64,000 nt of DNA from Photorhabdus cinerea (GCF_011189575.1 NZ_PUJW01000013.1:1-64000); one strand, 5' to 3'; shown: positions 48,111-56,619, counted from the stretch's first letter. Numbers and translations are program-made. Notes: generated by a model not told the origin, from the letters alone.

Positions 48111-48788
48111 ATGCGAAAGAACATGGCAAAACATCGTTTTTCAGACAACATTTTTCTGAGCTGTATATGGATCATGTGGAGCATTGCTCTGGGATTCTAT
48201 CTGGCTGGTAATCTTCTTAGCTGTGCCGTGACAGCGATTCTATCTTTTCTGGCTTTAATATTTTGCTTTATTCACATGAGGTCGAGATTAAAAACTATGT
48301 TTGGAAAAAAAACAGAGACAGTAGCTGCTGAACCTGTGTCTCAAGCTGTTGATGATAAAAAGAACACTAATGCAGAAGCCCGCCGTTGTACAATTGTCGC
48401 TAAAAGCTCGGTATTTAAGGGCGATATTGATGTGGAAGGTGATATACAGATCTGGGGTAAAGTGATTGGGAATATCCGAGTGAAAGAGGGGGCGATTCGA
48501 ATTATGCATGCCGGGCGGGTTGAAGGTGAACTCAGCGCCCCAGAGATTATCATTGATGGTGATGTTGAAGGGACTTGTTGTGCAGCAACGCTGGATATTC
48601 TTGAACATGGTGAACTACGTGGTATCAGCCGTTGTGGCAGTATGTCTATTAAGCGTGGTGGTTTGTTTTTGGGGCAATCAGAACAGATTGAAAATAAAGC
48701 GAAATCCGCATCTGAGCGTGTTGTACCAATTAAAGATACCAATAATGACAAATCCAAAGATAAGGCTACAGTAAAAACGAGTGTTTGA
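48111..48788 (+). CDS. Membrane-anchored bactofilin (polymer-forming cytoskeletal protein)
   Basis: 225 residues. Two N-terminal membrane helices (IFLSCIWIMWSIALGFYLAG and LLSCAVTAILSFLALIFCFI), then a bactofilin beta-helix (PF04519) from about 85 to 190: IVAKSSVFKGDIDVEGDIQI, WGKVIGNIRVKEGAIRIM, GRVEGELSAPEIIIDGDVEG, ISRCGSMSIKRGGLFLGQSE. The C-terminal tail is charged and probably disordered. Bactofilins polymerise without nucleotide into filaments that organise cell wall or polar proteins; the membrane hairpin resembles CcmA-like enterobacterial forms. ATG 48111 or 48123 are both possible starts. A GGCCCGTG/CACGGGCC hairpin with a long loop follows at 48795-48844. Confidence 0.9.
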   Translation: MRKNMAKHRFSDNIFLSCIWIMWSIALGFYLAGNLLSCAVTAILSFLALIFCFIHMRSRLKTMFGKKTETVAAEPVSQAVDDKKNTNAEARRCTIVAKSSVFKGDIDVEGDIQIWGKVIGNIRVKEGAIRIMHAGRVEGELSAPEIIIDGDVEGTCCAATLDILEHGELRGISRCGSMSIKRGGLFLGQSEQIENKAKSASERVVPIKDTNNDKSKDKATVKTSV

Positions 48789-48933
48789 TAGCCGGGCCCG
48801 TGTGATGTGATTATGATGGTTTTTGGCACGGGCCACTCTCTTCTGATAAATTATTAGTCTTTTGAATTACTTTGTCCTATTCTATTTTTCTTTATGAGCA
48901 TATTCTTTAGCTGATATTGAGGGAAATATAATT

Positions 48934-49464
48934 GTGATATTGGAAACAAATAGATTAATAATGCGGAAATGGAAAGAGGAGGATAGAGCACCGTTCTTCC
49001 ATTTGAATAGTAACGCGGAGGTTATGGAATACTTTCCTGCCACTTTAACGGCTGAACAAAGTAATGCAATGGTGGATAAAATTATCCAGAAATTTGAGCA
49101 GCAGGGTGATTGGGGATTATGGGCTGTGGAGCTGAAAGAAACTGGGGATTTTATTGGTTTTGTCGGTTTGAATATTCCTATAGCGGAATTACCTTTTTCA
49201 CCTTGTGTCGAAATTAGCTGGCGTCTTGATAAGCCATTTTGGGGTAAAGGTTACGCTAGTGAAGCTGCTCGTAAGGCATTAGATTTTGCTTTCACTAGAT
49301 TAAAACTTGAGGAAGTGGTTGCATTTACTACAGTTTCTAATTTGCGATCTCAAAAAGTCATGGAGAAGTTTGGAATGGTGAAAGATGAAAATACTTTCTT
49401 ACACCCTTTATTACCGAATGGACATCCGCTTCATGAGCATGTGCTCTATAGAATCCGCCAGTAA
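48934..49464 (+). CDS. RimJ/RimL-type GNAT acetyltransferase
   Basis: 176 residues of the GNAT_3 subgroup: LETNRLIMRKWKEEDRAPFF start, WGLWAVELKETGDFIGFVGL, VEISWRLDKPFWGKGYASEA with the acetyl-CoA loop, and FTTVSNLRSQKVMEKFGMVK. The subgroup includes ribosomal protein and aminoglycoside-like acetyltransferases; the substrate is unknown. Start is GTG 48934 with GAGGGA upstream. Confidence 0.9.
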   Translation: MILETNRLIMRKWKEEDRAPFFHLNSNAEVMEYFPATLTAEQSNAMVDKIIQKFEQQGDWGLWAVELKETGDFIGFVGLNIPIAELPFSPCVEISWRLDKPFWGKGYASEAARKALDFAFTRLKLEEVVAFTTVSNLRSQKVMEKFGMVKDENTFLHPLLPNGHPLHEHVLYRIRQ

Positions 49465-49545
49465 TAACTTTATTCTTCTTTCTGGTTTTTGTTACTTTGG
49501 TGTTTTATACTGTTGCTGCATATATATACGTATTTAGGAATGCAA

Positions 49546-50028
49546 ATGAAATATGAATTAGCTGTTATGGCGGCTCTGACTAAATTAAATCATCCTAACA
49601 CTCGTTCAATTATGGATGCGACAGGGATATCTGAGCGTAAAGTACAACAGGTATTGCAAACACTGCAACAAGACTTAGAGGTAAAGATTAACCGTGTTAG
49701 AAATGGTAAGGCTAGTTATTTCAAAGTTATTTCTTGGGGAATATTTGAAAGTGGTCAGGCAATTAACTGTAAATTGAGTGACTTAGATCTCGCTAAGTTT
49801 AAGTATTCCCGTCAGCAAGAAAGAGATATTAGAAGCCAAAAAAATAAAAAAACAATAATGAAAACTTATAATGAAAAGAAACATTATTTTGATCGAATAA
49901 AATTGAAAAACTACAGACATAGTATGCGTCTTGAAGGAATGAATATTATTATGAATAGCTTGCCTGAGACTAAAGAAGAACAAGAAAATCTGAGAAATAA
50001 TTTAATTAGAAAATACAGTGAACAGTGA
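49546..50028 (+). CDS. Fic antitoxin with N-terminal winged helix (YhfG/FicA-like fusion)
   Basis: 160 residues from ATG 49546 (AGGA upstream). N-terminal winged-helix domain (about 1-70: LAVMAALTKLNHPNTRSIMD, SERKVQQVLQTLQQDLEVKI), a basic linker (about 85-115), and a C-terminal segment like YhfG/FicA (YFDRIKLKNYRHSMRLEGMN). The latter contains S126-x-x-x-E130-G131, the class I Fic inhibitory motif whose Glu blocks ATP in the Fic active site. Ordinary YhfG is only about 55 residues, so the DNA-binding part is an addition, probably for autoregulation. The fic gene starts 7 bases after the stop. Confidence 0.85.
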   Translation: MKYELAVMAALTKLNHPNTRSIMDATGISERKVQQVLQTLQQDLEVKINRVRNGKASYFKVISWGIFESGQAINCKLSDLDLAKFKYSRQQERDIRSQKNKKTIMKTYNEKKHYFDRIKLKNYRHSMRLEGMNIIMNSLPETKEEQENLRNNLIRKYSEQ

Positions 50029-50035
50029 GGAGATT

Positions 50036-50620
50036 ATGGTAGATAAATATGGTGCAGGACAAGATCCCTACACATACTTAGGCACAGATATTCTCGTCAA
50101 TAAATTAGGTATTCGTGATTCAGTCATTCTGGAACAGGCAGAGAGAGAATTCACTGAGCTTGCTATATTAAATATTTCATTTCGGGAACCACCTTACGAT
50201 TTGGATTTTTGGTGTCAACTTCATAAACAAATATTTGCGGATTTATATGATTGGGCTGGTCAGTTGAGAACAATTGATATATCAAAAGGTAATACCCGTT
50301 TCTGTAATGCTGAACGTATTGAAATAGAAGGAAATAGAATATTTAATATGTTAGCGAGTGAAAATTATCTCGTAGGATTAAACTATCAGGAATTCATCAG
50401 AAAACTTGCTGGGTATTATGCAGAATTAAATGTGATTCATCCTTTCAGAGAAGGAAATGGGCGAACACAACGTTTGTTATTTGAATATATTGTTATAAAC
50501 TGTGGATATAATATTTCTTTTGAATCTGTGGATGTTGAACAATGGGTTTGGGCTAATATTTCCGCCTATCAATGTAACTATCAGCCATTAATAAAAATCT
50601 TTGGAAACTGTGTCTCTTAA
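50036..50620 (+). CDS. fic: Fic domain AMP-transferase (toxin)
   Basis: 194 residues from ATG 50036, which has GTGAGGAG just upstream overlapping the antitoxin stop. Full Fic fold similar to E. coli Fic: MVDKYGAGQDPYTYLGTDIL, FADLYDWAGQLRTIDISKGN flap with TRFC, and the exact motif HPFREGNGRTQR (His135). The catalytic His moves AMP from ATP to a target hydroxyl; class I Fic toxins hit DNA gyrase and topoisomerase IV. E. coli Fic has a weakened motif (GSG), whereas this one is canonical and should be active when not held by the antitoxin. Confidence 0.95.
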   Translation: MVDKYGAGQDPYTYLGTDILVNKLGIRDSVILEQAEREFTELAILNISFREPPYDLDFWCQLHKQIFADLYDWAGQLRTIDISKGNTRFCNAERIEIEGNRIFNMLASENYLVGLNYQEFIRKLAGYYAELNVIHPFREGNGRTQRLLFEYIVINCGYNISFESVDVEQWVWANISAYQCNYQPLIKIFGNCVS

Positions 50621-50898
50621 ATAATGTAATGTGGAGGTAATATAAATAGTTATTTTATGATGTTAATTTATCTGACATTTCTGTTACTTTAATGATTATT
50701 TATAGAAAAAATAGTTTTTCAGCTGAGATAACTCATTGTGGTTTATTTGTTTTTGCTGTGATCTGTGATTAATATAACTTAATCCTGTGGGTTCTTCGAT
50801 TAAGTGGCTCACTTAATTCTGATTGGATTTATTTAAAATGATCGACTGTTTCTATAAGGTTTTATATTGTTTCTGGTTAGTGTAATATATCTTACAGT
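50621..50898. other. 3' region of fic up to a strong terminator
   Basis: About 280 AT-rich bases with no protein gene, followed by a strong plus-strand terminator. It is either a long fic 3' UTR or holds a small RNA. Confidence 0.4.
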
Positions 50899-50937
50899 AA
50901 AGTGACAAGAGCAAAACTATTCTTGTCACTTTTTTTA
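50899..50937 (+). terminator. Strong rho-independent terminator
   Basis: Perfect 12-bp stem AAAGTGACAAGA / TCTTGTCACTTT with a 10-base loop, followed by TTTTTATTT. It is 278 bases after fic and 25 bases beyond the end of the minus-strand peptide gene, so it may act for both directions. Confidence 0.93.
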
Positions 50938-50961
50938 TTTAATATGTTGTTGTTAATTGAT

Positions 50962-51129
50962 TTAAAGGCAAATTGTTGCAAGGAAAGGGCTAATAAGAAT
51001 TACCGGCGCGCACATTTTAGCGCATTTACCCAGATTTCTCTCACCTTGAAAACAAATATTTGCAGACGCGAAGTTAGGTGCGAAGGCAGTGATGCTCAAT
51101 ACTAAAAGACAAGTTGATAACTTCTTCAT
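50962..51129 (-). CDS. Short secreted peptide with four mature cysteines
   Basis: 55 residues, ATG 51129 with GAGG 8 bases upstream. The first 23 residues are a clear Sec signal (MKKLSTCLLVLSITAFAPNF, then ASA cleavage). The predicted mature peptide has about 32 residues with four Cys (NICFQGERNLGKCAKMCAPV, ending ATICL), enough for two disulfides, a basic middle and a hydrophobic end. No family recognised. A bidirectional hairpin lies just beyond its stop. Could be a small toxin, bacteriocin or host-active peptide; none of this is shown. Confidence 0.68.
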   Translation of the reverse strand: MKKLSTCLLVLSITAFAPNFASANICFQGERNLGKCAKMCAPVILISPFLATICL

Positions 51130-51552
51130 GGTTAGTACCTCATTAGGAAATAATTTACTAGAGTTACTAATTATTGTTCAGGAATTAATGTTGTGCTTAC
51201 TTTTCGGTATGATTTTTATTGTCTTGCTGAAAATCTATTGAAGTTACGTTGGTAGATTTGTGACAAAGGGTAGGGAAGTAATTGTTATCAGTTAATAATA
51301 AGGAATCACTGAACCCCGTCATCAGCTGTATTAGTCACAACTTGAGTTGATACTGGGCCTTGAAAGGTTTATTTAAAAGAGACTAATTGTATAAAAACAA
51401 TAATCATACTTTGCGCTTTGCGATTGTAAAAGTTGTGTTTTTTTGATCTCTTTCACTCTATTAATACAGCTTGACATGATTTTATTGAGTTGCTAAATCG
51501 GTTCTTTTATTTTAACTCGTAATTTGGTCTTGATGAGAAACCGGGATTAAAC
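51130..51552. other. Promoter region of the sucrose genes
   Basis: About 420 AT-rich bases between divergent peptide and scrK genes. Contains a LacI-family-like operator near 51492. No other gene seen. Confidence 0.5.
51492..51504. promoter_or_regulatory. Candidate LacI-family operator (ScrR or Cra) before scrK
   Basis: GCTAAATCGGTTC has the near-palindromic AAATCGGTT core typical of ScrR/Cra sites, 49 bases before the scrK ATG. A similar site precedes scrY. Confidence 0.5.
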
Positions 51553-52488
51553 ATGGTTAATCGCGTATGGGTATTGGGTGACGCTGTTGTTGACTTAGTT
51601 CCTGAAACTTCAAATAGCTATCTGAAGTGTCCCGGGGGTGCACCAGCCAATGTAGCAGTGGGTGTCGCACGACTGGGAGGAAATAGTGGTTTTATTGGTC
51701 GCGTAGGTAAAGACAGCTTTGGCACATTCCTGCAACAGGTGCTGCACGCTGAAGGTGTAGATATCCGTCACATGATACAGGACGATAAATATCATACTTC
51801 TACTGTGGTAGTGGATCTGGATCAGCAGGGCGAGCGTTCGTTTACTTTTATGGTCACTCCCAGTGCCGATCTATTTCTACAGCCCTCTGATGTACCGGAG
51901 TTTAGCGCTGGGGAATGGTTACATTCCTGTTCAATTGCCTTGTCGCAGGAGCCGAGTCGTAGTACCACATTGAAGGCAATGGGAGATATTAAGACAGCTG
52001 GCGGTTGGGTGAGTTTTGATCCCAATATCCGAGAGGAGGTATGGAAGCACCCAGAAGAATTGCGACCGTGTTTGGAAGAGGCGCTGATGTTGGCGGACGT
52101 AGTAAAAATCTCACATGATGAACTCAATTTTATCAGCAACATTGATCAACTGGAAAACGCGATTGACTGGGTGATGGATCGTTTTCCATTATGCTTACTT
52201 TTGGTTACGCTTGGTAGTGAAGGTGTCTACGTGCACGATGGCAAACAACTCCGTCATTTTGGCGCTACACCGGTTATCCCTGTTGATACGACCGGCGCTG
52301 GTGATGCATTTGTTGCCGGTCTGTTGGCAGCACTGGCAAAATTAGGGCGTATCCCGCAGAATGACGAATGGACGGTAGTCATCACTCAGGCCCAGGCTTG
52401 CGGTGCATTGGCGACTACTGCTAAAGGTGCGATGACTGCGCTGCCATACATTGATGAATTGAGCGCTTTCTTACAGATGCATACTTGA
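51553..52488 (+). CDS. scrK: Fructokinase of sucrose operon
   Basis: 311 residues, PfkB/ribokinase family. VWVLGDAVVDLVPE start, first signature CPGGAPANVAVGVARLGG, and the second signature with catalytic Asp in DTTGAGDAFVAGLL. Phosphorylates the free fructose set free by sucrose-6-phosphate hydrolase. The family also contains aminoimidazole riboside kinase, but the neighbouring ScrY porin and ScrA remnant support ScrK. Intact. Confidence 0.92.
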   Translation: MVNRVWVLGDAVVDLVPETSNSYLKCPGGAPANVAVGVARLGGNSGFIGRVGKDSFGTFLQQVLHAEGVDIRHMIQDDKYHTSTVVVDLDQQGERSFTFMVTPSADLFLQPSDVPEFSAGEWLHSCSIALSQEPSRSTTLKAMGDIKTAGGWVSFDPNIREEVWKHPEELRPCLEEALMLADVVKISHDELNFISNIDQLENAIDWVMDRFPLCLLLVTLGSEGVYVHDGKQLRHFGATPVIPVDTTGAGDAFVAGLLAALAKLGRIPQNDEWTVVITQAQACGALATTAKGAMTALPYIDELSAFLQMHT

Positions 52489-52631
52489 ACATATTGAACA
52501 CATAATGACGGGTATCTGATTTACCGTTTCTTCACCTTTCTGCCGAATTTGAGGAATCGATCACAATAGTTTGAGCTGGTTAACAAACTTAATTGCTATC
52601 TGCCAATTAACTCAACTATCTTTTTGCACTG

Positions 52632-52644
52632 AAAAATCGGTTTT
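52632..52644. promoter_or_regulatory. Candidate LacI-family operator before scrY
   Basis: AAAAATCGGTTTT shares the AAATCGGTT core with the site before scrK, 47 bases before the scrY ATG; a second promoter for scrY is known in enteric scr operons. Confidence 0.5.
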
Positions 52645-52690
52645 GCAATTTGGTAGAACAGAATACTAATATCTTGATGGGGCGAGTGCT

Positions 52691-54112
52691 ATGAAAAATC
52701 TTTACTATCTAATTGTCGCTCCAGGATTAATATTTTCAGCTTCTGCCCTTGCTTCCCCCATCAACAGCATTGAAGCGCGTCTTGAAGCATTAGAGCAGCG
52801 ATTGCAACAGGCAGAACAACGTGCCGCTCAAGCAGAAGCCCGTGCCATAGCTGCCGAGCAACGAACGCAACGTTTGGAACAACACTCCGTCGAAAACCAA
52901 CAGCAGACTGTGCAAGTGGCACAGCACAATGCTTTGCTGGAAAATAATTCTCAGAAAAATAATGCCGTACTAACCAGTAATTTAAAGCTGAATGACTTTG
53001 GTAATCTGAAATTGTACGGTGATGTAGAGTTTAATCTTGATGGTACCAGTCGAAGTGGTCAGCTTACTTCACTGAAAACGAGCGATAATAAAGACTGGAA
53101 ACTGGGTGACAAAGAGCGCTGGAATATCAATGGCCGTATTTTGATTGGATTAGATGGCTATCGTAGTAATCAGAATGGCAACTTCGCTGGCTTCAGTGTG
53201 CAGCCGCTGGCAGATATGACTGGAAAAATGAATCTCGATGATGCTGCTTTCTTCTTCGGCAACGAGAAAAACTGGCAGACCAAAATCGGGCGTTTTGAAG
53301 CTTACGATATGTTTCCCCTTAATCAAGACACTTTTATTCAGTATTCTGGTAATACTGCCAATGACTTGTATGCTGATGGTTTCGGCTATATCTACATGAT
53401 GAAAGAAGGACGTGGCCGCAGTAACAGTGGTGGTAGCCTGATGCTGAGCAAATACGCCGGTAACTGGTATTTCGAACTCAATACATTACTTAAAGACGGC
53501 ACTTCGCTATTTCAGGATAACATCTATCATGGTAACACACTGGATAATAATAAAAATGTTGCCTATTTGCGTCCAGTGATAGCTTGGAAAAAAGACCAAT
53601 TTAGTGCAGCAGTGGCTATGGAAAGCAATGGGGTCAACAACGCCTATGGCTACCAAAATGCCCAAGGGCAATGGATCGATCAATCCAGACGCAATGGTTA
53701 CGGTATGACACTGAGTTGGAACAATCTGGTGACTGATCCAGAGAACGGTATTGTCGCCAACCTGAATACCGCTTATTTGGATGCTTCAGGCGAGCAGAAT
53801 TTCACGGCTGGGATCAATGTGATGTGGCGTCGCTTTGAACTGGGCTATATCTATGCTCACAACAATATCAAAGAGTTCAACACTGATGGTATGACTGCAC
53901 ATATTGATCAGCCATTCAATGAGCCAGGCGAATATGACATTAGTACCATCCATACGTCATATCAGATTCCTAACCTCATGAATATGAAGAACTTCAATCT
54001 CTATCTTGGCGCTTATGTCTCCATGTTGGAAACCGATGCTAACAACAAAATTGCCAACAGTCATAACGATCAGCGCTACGGAGCACGTGCTAGATTTAAA
54101 TACCTCTTTTGA
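52691..54112 (+). CDS. scrY: Sucrose-specific outer-membrane porin
   Basis: 473 residues, maltoporin family. Signal peptide (about 1-22), a periplasmic coiled coil typical of ScrY and absent from LamB (SIEARLEALEQRLQQAEQRA, continuing to about 75), then the 18-strand barrel: LKLYGDVEFNLDGTSRSGQL, FSVQPLADMTGKMNLDDAAF, ending RARFKYLF with terminal Phe. Lets sucrose diffuse across the outer membrane. Intact, but without ScrA and ScrB its use is unclear. Confidence 0.94.
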   Translation: MKNLYYLIVAPGLIFSASALASPINSIEARLEALEQRLQQAEQRAAQAEARAIAAEQRTQRLEQHSVENQQQTVQVAQHNALLENNSQKNNAVLTSNLKLNDFGNLKLYGDVEFNLDGTSRSGQLTSLKTSDNKDWKLGDKERWNINGRILIGLDGYRSNQNGNFAGFSVQPLADMTGKMNLDDAAFFFGNEKNWQTKIGRFEAYDMFPLNQDTFIQYSGNTANDLYADGFGYIYMMKEGRGRSNSGGSLMLSKYAGNWYFELNTLLKDGTSLFQDNIYHGNTLDNNKNVAYLRPVIAWKKDQFSAAVAMESNGVNNAYGYQNAQGQWIDQSRRNGYGMTLSWNNLVTDPENGIVANLNTAYLDASGEQNFTAGINVMWRRFELGYIYAHNNIKEFNTDGMTAHIDQPFNEPGEYDISTIHTSYQIPNLMNMKNFNLYLGAYVSMLETDANNKIANSHNDQRYGARARFKYLF

Positions 54113-54180
54113 TGTAAATTAACCGATTTCTGCCATAGCTTATTACCCATAGAGATATTTTGGTCCATAAGGGGCATTAC

Positions 54181-54501
54181 ATGGATATAACTACAACTGT
54201 TAACGCACTGGTGCCACTGTTTGGCGGTAAAGAAAACACCATTTACGCTGCCTATTGTGCTACCCGTCTGCGTTTGGTGTTATTGGACGATAGCAAAGTG
54301 GACAAGACCGCCATCGGTAAGTTCGAAGGGGTAAAAGGTTGCTTCAACAACGCCGGGCAGATCTAGGTGACCTTCGGTACTGGGCTGGTCAGCAAGGTAT
54401 ATCCAGAATTTATCAAGGTGGCGAATGTCAGCGAATCCAGCCAGTCGGAAACCGCTAACATTTTAAAAATGAGAGATAAAGTAGTGTTTAATCTTGAGTA
54501 G
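54181..54501 (+). pseudogene. scrA: Sucrose PTS enzyme IIBC, N-terminal remnant
   Basis: From ATG 54181 (TAAGGGG upstream) the frame encodes the EIIB domain of Scr[21 protein letters not shown] with the phosphorylatable Cys, [21 protein letters not shown] at 54364-54366 stands where relatives have Gln (CAG to TAG), the frame continues VTFGTGLVSKVYPEFIKVAN, and a second TAG lies at 54499-54501. The EIIC membrane domain (about 350 residues) is absent. scrB and scrR are not found downstream. Confidence 0.9.
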
Positions 54502-54553
54502 ATCGGGTATGTGGTAAGAAACAGCATGCAGATTATTGTTGATGAGCTTAATA

Positions 54554-54754
54554 CTACAGTTGTAATTGTTCCGTAAGATAATCCTTTCCTCGGCGACGAT
54601 AGTGACATTGTTGTGCACGATATTGATGTTGCCGCTGCCAGTATGACCAATGTAAGATCTGCTCTATTGTTCCCTCCGTCTTTTTCATCAGCTTTGACAA
54701 CAACTTACGCAGTTCCGATACTTTCAGGAAGAAGAGAGTGTCATCATGACACAA
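54554..54754 (-). pseudogene. Probable C-terminal fragment of an IS transposase
   Basis: 66 codons on the minus strand with the arrangement LRKLLSKLMKKTEGTIEQIL, HWSYWQRQHQYRAQQCHYRR, similar to the tail of some DDE transposases (W-x-x-W-R-R-x-H-Q-x-x-A...HYRRR). No complete transposase or terminal inverted repeats are seen. It probably marks the insertion that removed the rest of the scr operon. Confidence 0.45.
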
Positions 54755-54784
54755 TATGGATTACGACTATAGTACTAGGAAGCT

Positions 54785-55046
54785 GAAGTTGGATGGGATC
54801 ATGATTATGACAGCATACTGTCGTACAGGCAGCTTAGAATTGGACGTTTTCTTGAGGATACAAGGGAAGATAACAGAACTGATCCTCCCACTAAATGGTT
54901 TATATCTGAAACTGATTATGGTGTTAAGTTAAAGATAGTCTTTATCTATTACCCTGAAAAAGGGGGTTGCTATAAGGACAGCTTATGCACCTAATGAAGA
55001 TGAATTGAGAATTTACAAAAAATACGGTCTAGGAACAGAGAAATGA
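54785..55046 (+). pseudogene. Small frameshifted gene, DUF4258/toxin-like
   Basis: The frame encodes WDHDYDSILSYRQLRIGRFL, then WFISETDYGVKLKIVFIYYP, shifts in a G5 run near 54965, and continues VAIRTAYAPNEDELRIYKKY G to TGA at 55044-55046. The pattern of a beta-rich core ending in IRTAY-P resembles small DUF4258-type toxins, but this is weak. The 5' end runs into TAG codons, so the start is lost too. The next gene overlaps as ATGA. Confidence 0.5.
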
Positions 55047-55404
55047 GCAAGCAAACTGATAAGCGAGCAAATTAAGAGGTGCGAAACATCGTTCATTGAT
55101 AGCCCAATTGAATGAAAAATTTGAAGGCTATACTCCAGATCTTTTTAAAGAAGAAGATAGTAAACATCATAATGACATTGATACGTTAGGTGTGTTGTTA
55201 ATAAATATTAATCCACCATATCATGAATCTCAGGCCAGCATGATGGATTTAAGGATTGTGGTTCCTTTTACCAATCTGAAAGGTTTTCACTATAATAAAT
55301 CTGTAACGGAGCTTTTAGCGCTCTATACTGGAGAGAAGAAGATAGTCATTCCTGATATGGTTTTACCTAAGCTCAAGAAGCGCCTGAAGGATCAGGAAAA
55401 ATAG
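55043..55404 (+). pseudogene. Small partner gene with a one-base deletion
   Basis: ATG 55043 overlaps the preceding stop. It reads MSKQTDKRAN and stops; one missing base near 55072 would join it to LRGAKHRSLIAQLNEKFEGY and the rest of the frame to 55404 (YTPDLFKEEDSKHHNDIDTL, VIPDMVLPKLKKRLKDQEK). No family recognised. Order and ATGA overlap suggest a two-gene module, possibly toxin-antitoxin, with the XRE-ImmA gene 15 bases later. If the shorter frame from TTG 55096 is used the protein has 102 residues. Confidence 0.55.
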
Positions 55405-55419
55405 AATAGGTGAGACATT

Positions 55420-56619
55420 ATGAGAGTGGGAATTTCTGGTTTCCAATCTGAAAGGTTGACACAGATAAGAGAAGCGAGGGGATTATCGAAAATTAACCTT
55501 GGTAGGTTAGTGGATCGTTCGCCATCAACTATTACCAAATGGGAAAACGGTAATCATTCCCCCGATGCAGAAGTATTGCATAGCTTAAGTCAGATTCTTA
55601 ATTGCCCGGTAAGTTGGTTCACAAAGCCTATTGTTAAGTACGAAAAAAAACCAGTATTCTTCCGAACACTTTCAACCACGGCAAAAGACTTATGTATCGC
55701 TTCAGAGCGATACATGGGGTGGTTTCAAGAGTTATCATGTAAGATGCAAGAATATCTTGATTATCCAAAGGTTAACATTCCTCATCTTAACGTAAAGGAT
55801 TACAGAGCGATAGATGATCAATTGATTGAAAGAATGGCTTTTGAGTGTAGGAAAGCTTGGGGATTAGGTATTGCACCGATAGATGATCTATTACTGGTAA
55901 TGGAGAATGCGGGGATAGTTTGTTCCAGATTTGAACAAGGTAGTTCTGTAATGGATGGCTATTCCCAATGGAATGATTTAGAGAATAGACCGTATGTGGT
56001 TTTAGCTAGTGACAAAGATAACTATTATCGTAGTCGATTTGATGCTGCTCATGAATTAGGCCATATAGTCTTACATCGATATATAAATAAATTTGATACT
56101 ATTAATTTTAATCCAATAGAAGAGCAAGCACATAAGTTTGCGTCGAGTTTCATGCTGCCGGAAGAGTCATTTTCTGTAGAGCTTCCTCCATATCCTACAT
56201 TACAGAATTTCATATCTTTAAAAAATCGCTGGGGGATGTCTGCACAATCTATGATCCTTAGAGCGAGAAATTTAGAATTAATATCTTCTCTGGAATATCA
56301 GAGGTTATATAAAAATATTTCTGCTAGAGGTTGGCGAAAAGGAGAGCCGCTTGATGATCTTAGAAAACCAGAGTCGGTTCGTTTGTTACCTAGGTGCTTG
56401 AATCTATTATTAGATTCTGGAACTTTTAGTAAAAAAACACTTCTTGAGGAATTTGGTTTCCCAAAAGGAGATTTAGAGGATTTATGTTCAGTTCCTAAGG
56501 GATTCTTGTCAGAATCACAGGTACTTGATTTCCAATCCAGAATACAATTGAAGAATAGTATTAATATATCTACTACACAACAAGATACAAATGTCGTTAA
56601 TTTATTTAATAGAAAGTAA
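55420..56619 (+). CDS. XRE-family HTH protein with ImmA/IrrE metallopeptidase domain
   Basis: 399 residues. N-terminal Cro/CI-type HTH (about 10-65: LTQIREARGLSKINLGRLVD, STITKWENGNHSPDAEVL), linker, and ImmA/IrrE domain with the zinc motif HELGH in DAAHELGHIVLHRY (about 212) and FASSFMLPEESF. The C-terminal 100 residues are less conserved. Proteins of this type cleave or control repressors in phages, ICEs and stress regulons. Ribosome site AGGTGA. It lies between the broken small genes and the prophage block and could be the regulator of either. Confidence 0.9.
   Translation: MRVGISGFQSERLTQIREARGLSKINLGRLVDRSPSTITKWENGNHSPDAEVLHSLSQILNCPVSWFTKPIVKYEKKPVFFRTLSTTAKDLCIASERYMGWFQELSCKMQEYLDYPKVNIPHLNVKDYRAIDDQLIERMAFECRKAWGLGIAPIDDLLLVMENAGIVCSRFEQGSSVMDGYSQWNDLENRPYVVLASDKDNYYRSRFDAAHELGHIVLHRYINKFDTINFNPIEEQAHKFASSFMLPEESFSVELPPYPTLQNFISLKNRWGMSAQSMILRARNLELISSLEYQRLYKNISARGWRKGEPLDDLRKPESVRLLPRCLNLLLDSGTFSKKTLLEEFGFPKGDLEDLCSVPKGFLSESQVLDFQSRIQLKNSINISTTQQDTNVVNLFNRK

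Noticed and set aside
50902..51105. 67-codon plus-strand frame
   Set aside because: Its start lies within a terminator stem and it is antisense to the signal-peptide gene, which has better support.
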